The notes under the pieces: model-generated | The model's database searches: none | What the model saw: the letters and a program-made list of their open reading frames with translations, nothing else | What the model was told of the DNA's origin: nothing | Assembly (NCBI GenBank): GCA_022843945.1 | Contig: JALHMR010000002.1 | Location: 219,092-283,091, forward strand | DNA length: 64,000 bases | Direction of reading: 5' to 3' | Source of the DNA: Rhodospirillaceae bacterium | Lineage (GTDB): Bacteria > Pseudomonadota > Alphaproteobacteria > CACIAM-22H2 | Shown: positions 33,812 through 42,085 of the stretch, one piece after another | How the letters are laid out: each line of letters begins with the position of its first letter | Numbering within the stretch: the first letter of the stretch is position 1 | Made by a program: the position numbers and the translations under genes

Positions 33812-35317
33812 ATGGAACTCTTCGAGCGCATCGCCTTCGGTTTCTCGGTCGCCCTGATCCCGATCAACCTGCTCTATGGCTTCGTCGGCGTGCTCCTCGG
33901 CACGCTGATCGGCGTGCTGCCGGGCCTCGGGCCCGTGGCCACCATCTCGATCCTGCTGCCCATCACCTTCACGCTGGAGCCGCAGCAGGCGATGATCATG
34001 CTGGCCGGCATCTACTACGGCGCGCAGTACGGCGGCTCGACCACGGCGATCCTGGTCAACCTGCCCGGTGAGTCCTCGTCCGTTGTCACCTGCATCGACG
34101 GCTACCAGATGGCGCGACAGGGCAAGGCGGGCCTGGCCCTGGCAGCGGCGGCGCTCGCCTCGTTCATCGCCGGTACCTTCGCCACCCTGGTGATCGCCGC
34201 GGCCGCCCCCCAGCTTGCGGAAGTGGCGCTCGAGTTCGGCCCCGCCGACTATTTCTCGCTGATGGTCTTCGGCCTGGTCGGCGCGGTGATCCTGGCGCGC
34301 GGCTCCGTGGTCAAGGCGATCGGCATGATCCTGATCGGCATCCTGCTGGGCACCATCGGCATCGATGTCAACAGCAGCGTGCCGCGCTTCACCTTCGGCA
34401 TTCCGCAGTTCGGCGACGGTATCGAGTTCGCGGTCGTCGCCATGGGCCTGTTCGGCATCGGCGAGACCATCGCCAATCTCGCCCGCAGCGAGGGCGACCG
34501 CACCTTCGTCAAGGATTTCTCCGGCCTGTGGCCGAAGCTCAGCGACCTCAAGGCGATCCTGCCGCCGTCCCTACGCGGCATGACGCTGGGTGCGGCGCTG
34601 GGCATCCTGCCGGGCGGCGGCCCGATCCTGGCGGCCTTCTCCGCCTACTCGCTGGAGAAGAAGATCGCCAGGGATCCCAGCCGCTTCGGTCACGGCGCCA
34701 TCGAGGGCGTGGCCGGGCCTGAATCGGCCAACAACGCCGCGGCGCAGACCTCGTTCATCCCGATGCTCACCCTCGGCCTGCCATCCAACGCGGTGATGGC
34801 GCTGATGATCGGCGCGCTGATGATGCAGGGCCTGCATGCCGGCCCGCAGCTCATGAACAACAAGCCGGACCTGTTCTGGGGACTGATCGCCAGCATGTGG
34901 CTGGGCAACCTGATGCTGGTCATCCTCAACCTGCCGCTGGTCGGCATCTGGGCACGCTTCCTTACAGTGCCCTACCGCTTCCTCTATCCCGGCATCATCC
35001 TGATCTGCTGCATCGGCGTATACAGCATCAACAGCAGCGCGCTCGACGTCATGCTCGCCTGCCTGTTCGGCCTCGTCGGCTACGTCTTCCACAAGCTCGA
35101 ATGCGAGCCTGCACCCCTGCTGCTCGGTCTGATCCTCGGGCCGCTGATCGAGGAGAACATGCGGCGCGCGCTGCTCATCTCCAAGGGCAACTTCGAGACT
35201 TTCCTCACCCGGCCGATCAGCCTCAGCTTCCTGATCCTGACGGCTATCCTGATCGTCTTCCTGGCGGCGCCCCGCCTGCGCTCGACGCGCGAACGCGCCT
35301 TCCAGGAGCAGAGCTGA
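33812..35317 (+). CDS. Tripartite tricarboxylate transporter permease TctA
   Basis: Large permease subunit of 501 residues with about eleven or twelve transmembrane helices. Conserved TctA segments are LIGVLPGLGPVATISILLPITF (about 31-52, split by a loop), YGAQYGGSTTAILVNLPGE (about 69-87), and the repeat-related LGILPGGGPILAAFSAYSLEK (about 262-282). GPESANNAAAQTSFIPMLTLGLP follows near 304-326. It is intact, unlike its binding protein. The amidohydrolase starts 28 bases after it, placing transport and enzymes in one operon. Confidence 0.93.
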   Translation: MELFERIAFGFSVALIPINLLYGFVGVLLGTLIGVLPGLGPVATISILLPITFTLEPQQAMIMLAGIYYGAQYGGSTTAILVNLPGESSSVVTCIDGYQMARQGKAGLALAAAALASFIAGTFATLVIAAAAPQLAEVALEFGPADYFSLMVFGLVGAVILARGSVVKAIGMILIGILLGTIGIDVNSSVPRFTFGIPQFGDGIEFAVVAMGLFGIGETIANLARSEGDRTFVKDFSGLWPKLSDLKAILPPSLRGMTLGAALGILPGGGPILAAFSAYSLEKKIARDPSRFGHGAIEGVAGPESANNAAAQTSFIPMLTLGLPSNAVMALMIGALMMQGLHAGPQLMNNKPDLFWGLIASMWLGNLMLVILNLPLVGIWARFLTVPYRFLYPGIILICCIGVYSINSSALDVMLACLFGLVGYVFHKLECEPAPLLLGLILGPLIEENMRRALLISKGNFETFLTRPISLSFLILTAILIVFLAAPRLRSTRERAFQEQS

Positions 35318-35344
35318 TCACGACCACCAACTGAAAGCACGGCA

Positions 35345-36343
35345 ATGGCCAAGAGTCCGGTTATCGACACACACGCCCACTGGTTCCCCGCCGACTACGT
35401 CCGCCTGATCGAGAAGGACGGTGTCGCCAACGGCGCCACGCTGGAGCGCAGCCCCGACGGCTATACGGCCTTCGTCACCGACAAGATGCGGCAGGTCTTC
35501 AACCCGCCGATGATCGAGCTCGACCTGCGCCTGGCGGCGATGGACAAGAACGGCGTCGACATCCACGCGCTGTCGATGACCTCGCCCATGGTCTACTGGG
35601 CGCCGCCGGCCTTCGGCCTGGCCCTGTCGCAGGCCTATAACGACGCGGCCTCGGCCGCGCACCAGAAGCACCCGACGCGCTTTGTCGGCATGGCCATGCT
35701 GCCGATGCAGGCGCCGGACCTGGCGCTCAAGGAACTCGAGCGCGCCGCGAAGCTGCCCGGCCTGCGCGGCATCTACGTCGCCACCAACGTCAACGCCACG
35801 GAGCTGGACGACAAGGGCTTCTGGCCGGTCTACGCCAGGTGCGAGGCGCTGGGCTGGCCGGTGTTCCTGCATCCCGTGGATACGATCGGCTCGGACCGCA
35901 CCAGGCGTTTCTACCTGCGCAACCTGCTGGGCAACCCCTACGACACCGGCGTCGCCGCGGCGCATCTCGTCTTCGGCGGCGTGCTCGATGCCTTCCCGAA
36001 GCTGGAGATCATGCTGCCGCATGCCGGCGGCACCTTCCCCGGCCTGATCGGCCGCCTCGATCACGGCACCAAGGTGCGGCCGGAGCTCAAGCACATGAAG
36101 CAGCCGCCCAGCGCCTACCTGCGCCGCTTTACCTACGACACGATCGGCCACAACGACCAGATCATGATGAACCTGGTGCGCATGGTGGGGGCCGACCGCG
36201 TCATGCTGGGCAGCGACTACTGCTACGACATGGGCCACGAGCGCCCGGTCGACGTGGTCGACCGGCTCAAGGACCTGACGACCACCGAGCGCGGGCAAAT
36301 CCTTGGACAAACCGCCGCGCGGCTGCTCAAGATAGACGGATGA
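35345..36343 (+). CDS. ACMSD-like amidohydrolase (Amidohydro_2 family)
   Basis: A TIM-barrel metal-dependent hydrolase or decarboxylase of 332 residues. Metal ligands are visible as H10 and H12 in DTHAHWFP, a histidine in VFLHPVD (about 177), a histidine in IMLPHAGGTF (about 227) and an aspartate in MLGSDYCYDMG (about 290). This set matches aminocarboxymuconate-semialdehyde decarboxylase and related 2-pyrone or resorcylate (de)carboxylases. It is probably a non-oxidative decarboxylase for the compound imported by the TctAB transporter. It overlaps the next gene by four bases. Confidence 0.87.
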   Translation: MAKSPVIDTHAHWFPADYVRLIEKDGVANGATLERSPDGYTAFVTDKMRQVFNPPMIELDLRLAAMDKNGVDIHALSMTSPMVYWAPPAFGLALSQAYNDAASAAHQKHPTRFVGMAMLPMQAPDLALKELERAAKLPGLRGIYVATNVNATELDDKGFWPVYARCEALGWPVFLHPVDTIGSDRTRRFYLRNLLGNPYDTGVAAAHLVFGGVLDAFPKLEIMLPHAGGTFPGLIGRLDHGTKVRPELKHMKQPPSAYLRRFTYDTIGHNDQIMMNLVRMVGADRVMLGSDYCYDMGHERPVDVVDRLKDLTTTERGQILGQTAARLLKIDG

Positions 36344-37263
36344 AGCTGCCGCGCGACCGCGTTCCCTATTCGGCCATCGTCGATCGGCCGAAGCTGGTCC
36401 TGCCCAAGAAGGGCCGGATCGCCGTCTGGGTGATCGTCAATGTCGAGGAATGGGGCATCGAGCGGCCGATGCCGCGCACCGTGCTGTCGCCGCCCATGGG
36501 CCAGCCGCTGCTGCCCGACCTGCCCAACTGGGCCTGGCACGAATACGGCATGCGCGTCGGCTTCTGGCGCATCTTCGAGGCGCTCAAGCGCAACGGCATC
36601 GTGCCCACGCTCGCCATCAACGGCGTGGTCTGCGAATCCTATCCGCGCGTCGCCGAGGCGGCGCTCGAAGCGGGCTGGGAGTTCATGGGCCATGGCTACG
36701 TGCAGGGGCCGATGCACAAGGTCGACGATCAGCGCGCCGCCATCCGCCGCACGCTCGACACCATCGAGAAATTCACCGGCAAGAAGGTGCGCGGCTGGGA
36801 AAGCCCGGGCCTGACCGAGACCTACGAGACCATCGATATCCTGGCCGAGGAAGGCGTCGAATATGTCGCCGACTGGGTGCTCGATGACCAGCCGGTGGAG
36901 ATCGCCACCACCAGGGGTCCGATCGTCTCGGTGCCCTACACGGTGGAGCTCAACGACATCGCCATGATGGCGCTGCAGCACCACGGCAGCGAGGAGATGC
37001 TCCGCCGTGGTGTCGACCACTTCGACCGGCTCTACCAGGAGGGCCTGACCATCCCGCGGGTGATGGCGATCAGCGTCCACCCCTACATCACCGGCGTGCC
37101 GCACCGGATCAAGTATTTCGAGAAGCTCCTGGAACATGTCAGGCGCCACAACGAGGCGCTGATCTGGACCGGCGAGCAGATCCTCGACTGGTACAAGGAA
37201 GCCAAGGTGGCCGCCGAAGCAGGCCCTACTCGGCCGCCTTCTCGCCGGCCAGCGCGCGGTTGA
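36340..37263 (+). CDS. Polysaccharide deacetylase family hydrolase (PuuE/allantoinase-like)
   Basis: A NodB-homology fold protein of 307 residues without signal peptide. It has IAVWVIVNVEEWGIE (about 28-42), WHEYGMRVGFWRI (about 66-78), EFMGHGYVQGPMH (about 114-126), RGWESPGLTETYET and MAISVHPYITGVPHR (about 246-260). Cytoplasmic members act on small amides such as allantoin or on ring hydrolysis rather than on polysaccharide. The start at ATG 36340 overlaps the amidohydrolase stop; its 3' end overlaps the convergent luciferase-like gene by 38 bases, so the last dozen residues may be poorly constrained. Confidence 0.83.
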   Translation: MKLPRDRVPYSAIVDRPKLVLPKKGRIAVWVIVNVEEWGIERPMPRTVLSPPMGQPLLPDLPNWAWHEYGMRVGFWRIFEALKRNGIVPTLAINGVVCESYPRVAEAALEAGWEFMGHGYVQGPMHKVDDQRAAIRRTLDTIEKFTGKKVRGWESPGLTETYETIDILAEEGVEYVADWVLDDQPVEIATTRGPIVSVPYTVELNDIAMMALQHHGSEEMLRRGVDHFDRLYQEGLTIPRVMAISVHPYITGVPHRIKYFEKLLEHVRRHNEALIWTGEQILDWYKEAKVAAEAGPTRPPSRRPARG

Positions 37264-38329
37264 CCGCCGGCATCACTTTCTCGGCCATCAGCTCCATCGA
37301 GCGCTTCGCCAGCTTGGCGTCGACCCAGTCGTGGCCGGGATAGAGCAGCGTGCCGAAATCGCCGGTCTTCTCGCGGAACTTGAGGAGCTGGTCGACCACC
37401 GAGTTGACCGTGCCGCAGAGCACCAGTGATTCGGTGACGTAGTCGAGCGTCACGGCTGAATCGGGCAGCGCGCGGTCGTGCTTGAACAGCTCCGGCCGGC
37501 CGTTGGCGATCAGCTTGGTCATCAGCTGCTTGTAGTAGAAACGGTAGGGGCTGCTGGCACCCTTGGCGTAGTCGACGGCCGTGCGCTCGTCGTCGGCAAC
37601 GAAGATCGAGCGCGCCACCCGCCAGTCCTCGGCCTTGGCTTTCTGGCCGACATTCTCGCGGCCCTTGGCGTACATCGGCCAGTGCGAGGCGACCCAGGCC
37701 GGCTGCAGGAAGTTGGCGGAGATCGGTAGCCAGCCGCGCTCGGCCGCCGCCTGCACGCCCTTGGAGAACGGCGCCACGACGGTGACGAAGATCGGCGGAT
37801 GCGGCTTCTGGAACGGCTTGATCACCGTGCCCTGGCCGATATCCGGCATCATGGTTTTCTGGGTGGAGAAATTCCAGAACTTGCCCGTGCGGTTGTACGG
37901 CGCCTCGCCGGACCAGATGGCGAGGATGTGGTCGATGGCCTCGACGAACATCGCCGTGCGGTCGTTGCCCAGGTTGCCGAAGATCTCCGCGTCCGAGAGC
38001 AGGCCGCCCGGCGAGATGCCGAAGTAGAAGCGGCCCTCGAGCATGGTGTCGACCATCGCCACCGTCGCGGCGACCTGGGCGGGATGGTTGTTGGGCAGGT
38101 TGACCGTGCCGGTGCCCAGCTTGATCTGCTTGGTGTCGTGGATCAGCGAGGCGATGAAGGTCAGCGACGAGGTGATGGTCTCGGCCAGATCGGTGACGTG
38201 CTCGCCGACGAAGGCTTCCGTGAAGCCCAGCCTGTCGGCGAGGATGATGGCCTCGCGGTCCTCCCGGAGGGTCTCGACGTAGTTCCGCGACGGCGGGTGC
38301 AGCGGCATGGTGAAATAGCCGAGCTTCAT
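37226..38329 (-). CDS. LLM class flavin-dependent oxidoreductase
   Basis: Bacterial luciferase-like monooxygenase of 367 residues (F420 or FMN dependent TIM barrel). It starts MKLGYFTMPLHPPSRNY and contains ADRLGFTEAFVGEHVTD (about 32-48), SLTFIASLIHDTKQIKLGTG, RFYFGISPGGLLSDAEIFG and PIFVTVVAPFSKGVQAAAERGW. GGGAGG precedes the ATG. Relatives open or oxidise alkanes, sulfonates, aromatic rings or thioesters with a reduced flavin partner. Transcribed towards the deacetylase-like gene; an AT-rich palindrome lies just upstream of its start. Confidence 0.88.
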   Translation of the reverse strand: MKLGYFTMPLHPPSRNYVETLREDREAIILADRLGFTEAFVGEHVTDLAETITSSLTFIASLIHDTKQIKLGTGTVNLPNNHPAQVAATVAMVDTMLEGRFYFGISPGGLLSDAEIFGNLGNDRTAMFVEAIDHILAIWSGEAPYNRTGKFWNFSTQKTMMPDIGQGTVIKPFQKPHPPIFVTVVAPFSKGVQAAAERGWLPISANFLQPAWVASHWPMYAKGRENVGQKAKAEDWRVARSIFVADDERTAVDYAKGASSPYRFYYKQLMTKLIANGRPELFKHDRALPDSAVTLDYVTESLVLCGTVNSVVDQLLKFREKTGDFGTLLYPGHDWVDAKLAKRSMELMAEKVMPAVNRALAGEKAAE

Positions 38330-38357
38330 CGATGCCTCCCGCTGCCTCTTATTAATT

Positions 38358-38374
38358 GTTCATCTGATAAATAA
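38358..38374. promoter_or_regulatory. AT-rich palindrome upstream of the luciferase-like gene
   Basis: TTCATC-T-GATAAA (within 38359-38371) followed by TAA forms an inverted repeat about 30-45 bases before the start at 38329, in a strongly AT-rich patch. It is a candidate operator and shares GATAAATAA with two other promoter regions nearby. Confidence 0.35.
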
Positions 38375-38379
38375 TACCC

Positions 38380-38549
38380 CGGGGGGACGATTCCGGCAAC
38401 CCCGGTCCTCGCCGAGAAAGCCGCCGAGACCTGCAGGGTAGGGCCGAAGAGCGCCTGGCCGAAGAGAAATACGCCGAGCCGCGCAGCGGGAATCCCGCCG
38501 AGGAAGCCGAACAGACCTGCAGAGCCTTTGCAGGGCCTTCGCAGGCCCG
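38380..38549. other. Non-coding stretch with imperfect GCCGA-rich repeats
   Basis: About 170 bases after the oxidoreductase stop at 38550 (minus strand). It repeats GCCGAGAAAG/GCCGAAGAG-like units and AGACCTGCAG twice, and contains a small perfect hairpin GGGCCT-TCGC-AGGCCC close to the stop codon. No open frame of gene quality is seen; the hairpin may end the minus-strand transcript. Confidence 0.4.
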
Positions 38550-39530
38550 TCAGCGCCCGACCGGGACGATCTGCCCCGTTTCGGCCGACTTGAAGATCGC
38601 CTCGAGCACCGCGGCGGTGTGGACGATCTGTTCGCCGGTGAACAGGTAGGGTCCCTTGCCGTCGAGCGCGTCGAGCCAGGATTCGAATTCCGCCGCCACC
38701 GAATCGGTCGGCGCGAATTCGGTGTGTTGCGTCTCCATGCCGCGCTTGCGCGTGACGAGATGGAACTCGCTGCGCGCCTCCGCCCAGCCGTGGCTGCCCA
38801 TCACGTGGTAGCGCCAGAGATAGGGCGTGACCATCGTCGTGCCGAGATAGCCGATCAGGCCGCTGTCGAAATTGACCAGCACGCCGACCGTGTCGCCGGT
38901 CGGGTTGGGCAGCAGGCGCTTGGAGACCAGCGCGTGCACGCTCTTCACGGTGCCGAACATGTTGACGTAGGCATCGACGATATGGATGCCCATGCCGGTC
39001 ATGCCGCCCGCGGGCGCTTCATTCGGCGAGCCGCGCCACGAGGTCTCGGGCCGCACGTCCTTCAGCCAGTCCGTACTGTAGTTCCCCTCGACCTGCATGA
39101 TGGTGCCGAGCGAGCCGTCGTCGATCAGGCGCTTGATCTCGACCATCGGCCGCCAGAAGCGCCGGTTGTGGCCGACGCCGAGAATCTTCCCCGCCTTGGC
39201 GCAGGCCTCGACGGCGCGCGCCGCATCCTTGCGCGTCAGCGACAGCGGCTTCTCGCAGAACACCTGCTTGCCCGCCGTGACCGCGGCGATGATCTGGTCG
39301 GCATGCAGCGAATGCGGCGTGGCCAGCACCACGGCGTCGATCTTGGGATCGCGCAGCGCGTCCTCATAGTCCGCCGACAGCGCGAATTCCTGCTCGGCGG
39401 CGAAGCCGCGCGCCTCGTCCATTTCCTTGGACACGCCGCGCACGAAGCGCAGGCGCTTGGACTTGCCCTGGACCGAGCGGACGATCTCCTTGCCCCACCA
39501 GCCGAGGCCGACGATCGCGGCGTTGAGCAT
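38550..39530 (-). CDS. Gfo/Idh/MocA family oxidoreductase
   Basis: The third dehydrogenase of this superfamily in the window, 326 residues, more distant from the other two. It starts MLNAAIVGLGWWGKEIV with the Rossmann fingerprint at 7-12, has EKPLSLTRKDAARAVE (about 93-108), GVGHNRRFWRPMVE and GGMTGMGIHIVDAYVNMFG (about 175-193), the probable catalytic helix. It is transcribed away from the TetR gene upstream and towards the luciferase-like gene. The AT-rich palindrome 26-40 bases before its start is a likely operator for the TetR protein or another local regulator. Confidence 0.87.
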   Translation of the reverse strand: MLNAAIVGLGWWGKEIVRSVQGKSKRLRFVRGVSKEMDEARGFAAEQEFALSADYEDALRDPKIDAVVLATPHSLHADQIIAAVTAGKQVFCEKPLSLTRKDAARAVEACAKAGKILGVGHNRRFWRPMVEIKRLIDDGSLGTIMQVEGNYSTDWLKDVRPETSWRGSPNEAPAGGMTGMGIHIVDAYVNMFGTVKSVHALVSKRLLPNPTGDTVGVLVNFDSGLIGYLGTTMVTPYLWRYHVMGSHGWAEARSEFHLVTRKRGMETQHTEFAPTDSVAAEFESWLDALDGKGPYLFTGEQIVHTAAVLEAIFKSAETGQIVPVGR

Positions 39531-39555
39531 GCGTTTCCCCAGACCCGTGAATTAT

Positions 39556-39569
39556 TTATCGGCCGATCA
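39556..39569. promoter_or_regulatory. Palindrome TTATC-GGCC-GATCA upstream of oxidoreductase
   Basis: A near-perfect inverted repeat in an AT-rich patch (GAATTATTTATCGGCCGATC) 26 bases before the start at 39530 and 32 bases after the TetR stop. It is similar in form to the palindrome at 27135-27148. Confidence 0.4.
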
Positions 39570-39600
39570 TTGCGTGGCCGGGGGCCGAGGTCAAGGCGGG

Positions 39601-40302
39601 CTAGCGGCCCTTGTGGATCATCGCCGTCATGACGTGTGGGACGCCGTCGAGGAAGGCGGCGACGCGGCGGCTGACCGCGGTCTCGAGATCCTCGGACCAG
39701 TCCATGCCGTAGATCCACTTGCGCACGCCGAGATAGAACATGGTGGCGTGCAGATCCCAGACATGCTCGACCTCGGCCTCCAGCGGCTTGAGCGCCGTGG
39801 TGGTGGGCAGGCCGAGCTCGTGGCGGATCTCGCCGATCACCGGCGTGAAGACCCGCGCCCGCAGCAGCTTCTGGTAACGCGCGTTGAGGCCGACACCCTT
39901 GAGGCCGGAGAACATGTAGATGCGCACCCATTCGTAGGTGACGGTGCGCCGTGCATAGGCGAGGTAGAAGCGCGTCAACCGCTCGCGCAGCGCCACGCTG
40001 CGGTCGACCAGCGCCTTCTCGTCGTCGGCGCTCAGGCGGTTGACGAAGAACTCGCTGTAGACCCGCTCGATCAGCTTCTGCTTGCTGGGGAAGTAGCGGT
40101 AGAGCAGCGGCTGGGTGATGCCCAGGCGCCGCGCCAGCTCGCGCGTCTGGCCCTCGAACCCGACCTCGGCGAAGAAGCGCACGGCGCCCGCGACGATCAT
40201 CTTTTCGCGGTCCGCCGGCTTGAGGCGCAGCCGGCCGTTCTCGCCGGCCGTGACGGCGGCCGCGCCTTTACGCTTACGGGATGGCTTCTTCTTGCGGCTC
40301 AC
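39601..40302 (-). CDS. TetR/AcrR family transcriptional regulator
   Basis: A 233-residue one-component repressor. After a strongly basic N-terminus (SRKKKPSRKRKG) it has the TetR helix-turn-helix: VRFFAEVGFEGQTRELARRLG (about 37-57, split by a turn) then ITQPLLYRYFPSKQKLIERVY. The ligand-binding helical domain follows (about 85-225), with many aromatic and basic residues. The start is GTG 40302, overlapping the stop of the GlcG-like gene as GTGA, so the two are co-expressed. It may control the adjacent oxidoreductase and luciferase-like genes through the nearby palindromes. Confidence 0.88.
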   Translation of the reverse strand: MSRKKKPSRKRKGAAAVTAGENGRLRLKPADREKMIVAGAVRFFAEVGFEGQTRELARRLGITQPLLYRYFPSKQKLIERVYSEFFVNRLSADDEKALVDRSVALRERLTRFYLAYARRTVTYEWVRIYMFSGLKGVGLNARYQKLLRARVFTPVIGEIRHELGLPTTTALKPLEAEVEHVWDLHATMFYLGVRKWIYGMDWSEDLETAVSRRVAAFLDGVPHVMTAMIHKGR

Positions 40303-40742
40303 GCTTTTGTCCCACCCGGATCAGCCTTGAGCCCCGCCGCCTCGACACCGGCGATGGCGCAGACCTCGTCCTTGTCCGAGGTGTCGCCCGAGATGCCGAC
40401 CGCGCCGATCACCTCACCGCCCGCGTCGCGGATCAGCACGCCGCCGGGGACGGGGATGAAGCGGCCTTGGGCGGCCGTGGCCAGCACGCCGAAGAAGATC
40501 GGCGCGTTGGCGGCGCGTTCGGCCAGGGTGCGGCTGCCGAAGCCCATGCCCAGCGCCCCCCAGGCCTTGCCGAAGGCGATATCGAAGCGCAGCAGGCCGG
40601 ACTTGTCTTCCCGTTTGAACGCCACGAGATGCCCGCCGGCATCGAGCACGGCGACGGTGAGCGGCGCGCACGAAGTTTCCCGGCCTTTACGCAAAGCGGT
40701 GTCGACGATGGTGGAAGCCTGGGCGAGCGAGACGTTGGCCAT
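40299..40742 (-). CDS. GlcG/HbpS-family (DUF336-like) protein
   Basis: A 147-residue cytoplasmic protein from ATG 40742 (MANVSLAQASTIVDTALRKG). It contains VAVLDAGGHLVAFKREDKS (about 31-49), IFFGVLATAAQGRFIPVPGGVLI (about 82-104) and GGEVIGAVGISGDTSDKDEVCA (about 107-128), the three conserved blocks of the family. GlcG sits in glycolate operons, and relatives bind haem or cobalamin or act as ligand-binding modules in catabolic operons. It is cotranscribed with the TetR gene. The precise activity is unknown. Confidence 0.83.
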   Translation of the reverse strand: MANVSLAQASTIVDTALRKGRETSCAPLTVAVLDAGGHLVAFKREDKSGLLRFDIAFGKAWGALGMGFGSRTLAERAANAPIFFGVLATAAQGRFIPVPGGVLIRDAGGEVIGAVGISGDTSDKDEVCAIAGVEAAGLKADPGGTKA

Positions 40743-40819
40743 GGTTACCCCGGATAGGCTCGTGTTCTTTGCTGATCCGGCGATTACTATCACGTGGGTT
40801 TGTCCGGGAGGAAGAGCGC

Positions 40820-41701
40820 ATGACCGACCGCAGCATCGGCCTGATCGGCTTGGGCATCATGGGTGGGGCGATCGCCGCCAACCTGCGCCAGGCCGGTTTC
40901 CACGTCACGGGCTACGACACGGACGCCGGCAGGTGCCGCGAGGCGGCGGCCCTGGGTGTCGAGATCGCCGACGGTGCCGGGGCGGTGGCGCGCGCCTCGC
41001 GCTACATCCTGGTCAGCCTGCCGACCGAAAAGGCGCTCGACGCCACGGTCAAGGCCATCGCCGCCGCCGGCGCGCCGCAGCGCCTTGTCGCCGAGCTCAG
41101 CACCTTCACCCTCGAGGGCAAGCAGCGCGCGCACGAGGCGCTGCGCGCGGGCGGCCATACGCTGCTCGACTGCCCGCTCAGCGGGACGGGCGCCCAGGCC
41201 AAGGTCAAGGACCTGGTCGTCTTCGCCAGCGGCGATACGGCGGCCATCCAGAGCCTGCGCCCGGCCTTCGACGGCTTTGCCCGCGAGATCCACGACCTCG
41301 GCGCCTTCGGCAATGGCAGCAAGATGAAGTACGTGGCCAACCTGCTGGTTGCCATCCACAACGTCGCGGCGGCCGAGGCGCTGGTGCTGGCCACGAAGGC
41401 CGGGCTCGACCCGCAGCTTGTCCTAAAGGCGGTGGGCGGCGGGGCGGGCGGCTCGCGGATGCTCCAGGTGCGCGGGCCGATGATGGCCGCGCGGCACTAC
41501 GAGGAGCCGACCATGCGCGTCGCGACCTGGCAGAAAGACCTCGACATCATCAGCGCTTACGCGCGCTCGGTGGGCTGCCCGATCCCGCTGATGGCCGCCA
41601 CCCTGCCGATCTATGCCGCGGCCCTGGCCCAGGGCCACGGCGAGCACGACACGGCCGCCGTTCACGCGGTTCTCGAAAAAATGGCAACCCCCGGCGCCTG
41701 A
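40820..41701 (+). CDS. 3-hydroxyisobutyrate dehydrogenase family oxidoreductase
   Basis: Beta-hydroxyacid dehydrogenase of 293 residues (HIBADH / tartronate semialdehyde reductase / GarR type). The NAD(P)-binding motif is GLIGLGIMGGAIAANL (about 6-21), the substrate-binding segment LLDCPLSGTGAQAK (about 115-128) and the catalytic lysine lies in GNGSKMKYVANLLVAIHN (K in SKMK, about 172). ATG 40820 has GGGAGGA in front. It is divergent from the GlcG/TetR operon across 77 bases, so the two probably share regulation. It fits reduction or oxidation of a small hydroxyacid from the same pathway. Confidence 0.9.
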   Translation: MTDRSIGLIGLGIMGGAIAANLRQAGFHVTGYDTDAGRCREAAALGVEIADGAGAVARASRYILVSLPTEKALDATVKAIAAAGAPQRLVAELSTFTLEGKQRAHEALRAGGHTLLDCPLSGTGAQAKVKDLVVFASGDTAAIQSLRPAFDGFAREIHDLGAFGNGSKMKYVANLLVAIHNVAAAEALVLATKAGLDPQLVLKAVGGGAGGSRMLQVRGPMMAARHYEEPTMRVATWQKDLDIISAYARSVGCPIPLMAATLPIYAAALAQGHGEHDTAAVHAVLEKMATPGA

Positions 41702-41827
41702 CAGCCGCCGGTTGCAACGCAAAAATACGGGGTTTTCCGGAACCGTTCTAAGGTATTCCCGGGTCAGCCAGATCGCTGTTTCAGCGCTACGATTCCTGTC
41801 GAACATTGGCAGTCGGGGAGTCGGACA

Positions 41828-42085
41828 TTGGACGCGAGAAACGCGCCTGATCCGGGCAAAATCAGCGGGCATGCCGAATTCTACCGGGAGGAAGCCGCGC
41901 GCCTGCGTCTGGTGGCCGCCACCTCCGGGTTCGGCGACCTGCGGCTGGATTTCCTGAAGATGGCCGATCAATACGAGATCCTCGCGCGCCAGGCCGAGGT
42001 GAACGTGCTTCTGTCCACCGCCGGCTGGCCCAGCCCCGGCGATCCGCAAAACGACGGCGCCGCGTCTCTCCCGCGGCACCGTTAA
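41828..42085 (+). CDS. Small hypothetical protein (helical, 85 aa)
   Basis: An 85-residue product from TTG 41828, which has GGGGAG seven bases upstream. The central part HAEFYREEAARLRLVAAT then LRLDFLKMADQYEILARQAE is an amphipathic helical pair of a type common as short unannotated alphaproteobacterial proteins. The C-terminal 25 residues are Pro/Asp-rich and probably disordered. No catalytic motif or membrane segment is present. It stands alone between a dehydrogenase gene and a repeat-rich gap. Confidence 0.6.
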   Translation: MDARNAPDPGKISGHAEFYREEAARLRLVAATSGFGDLRLDFLKMADQYEILARQAEVNVLLSTAGWPSPGDPQNDGAASLPRHR

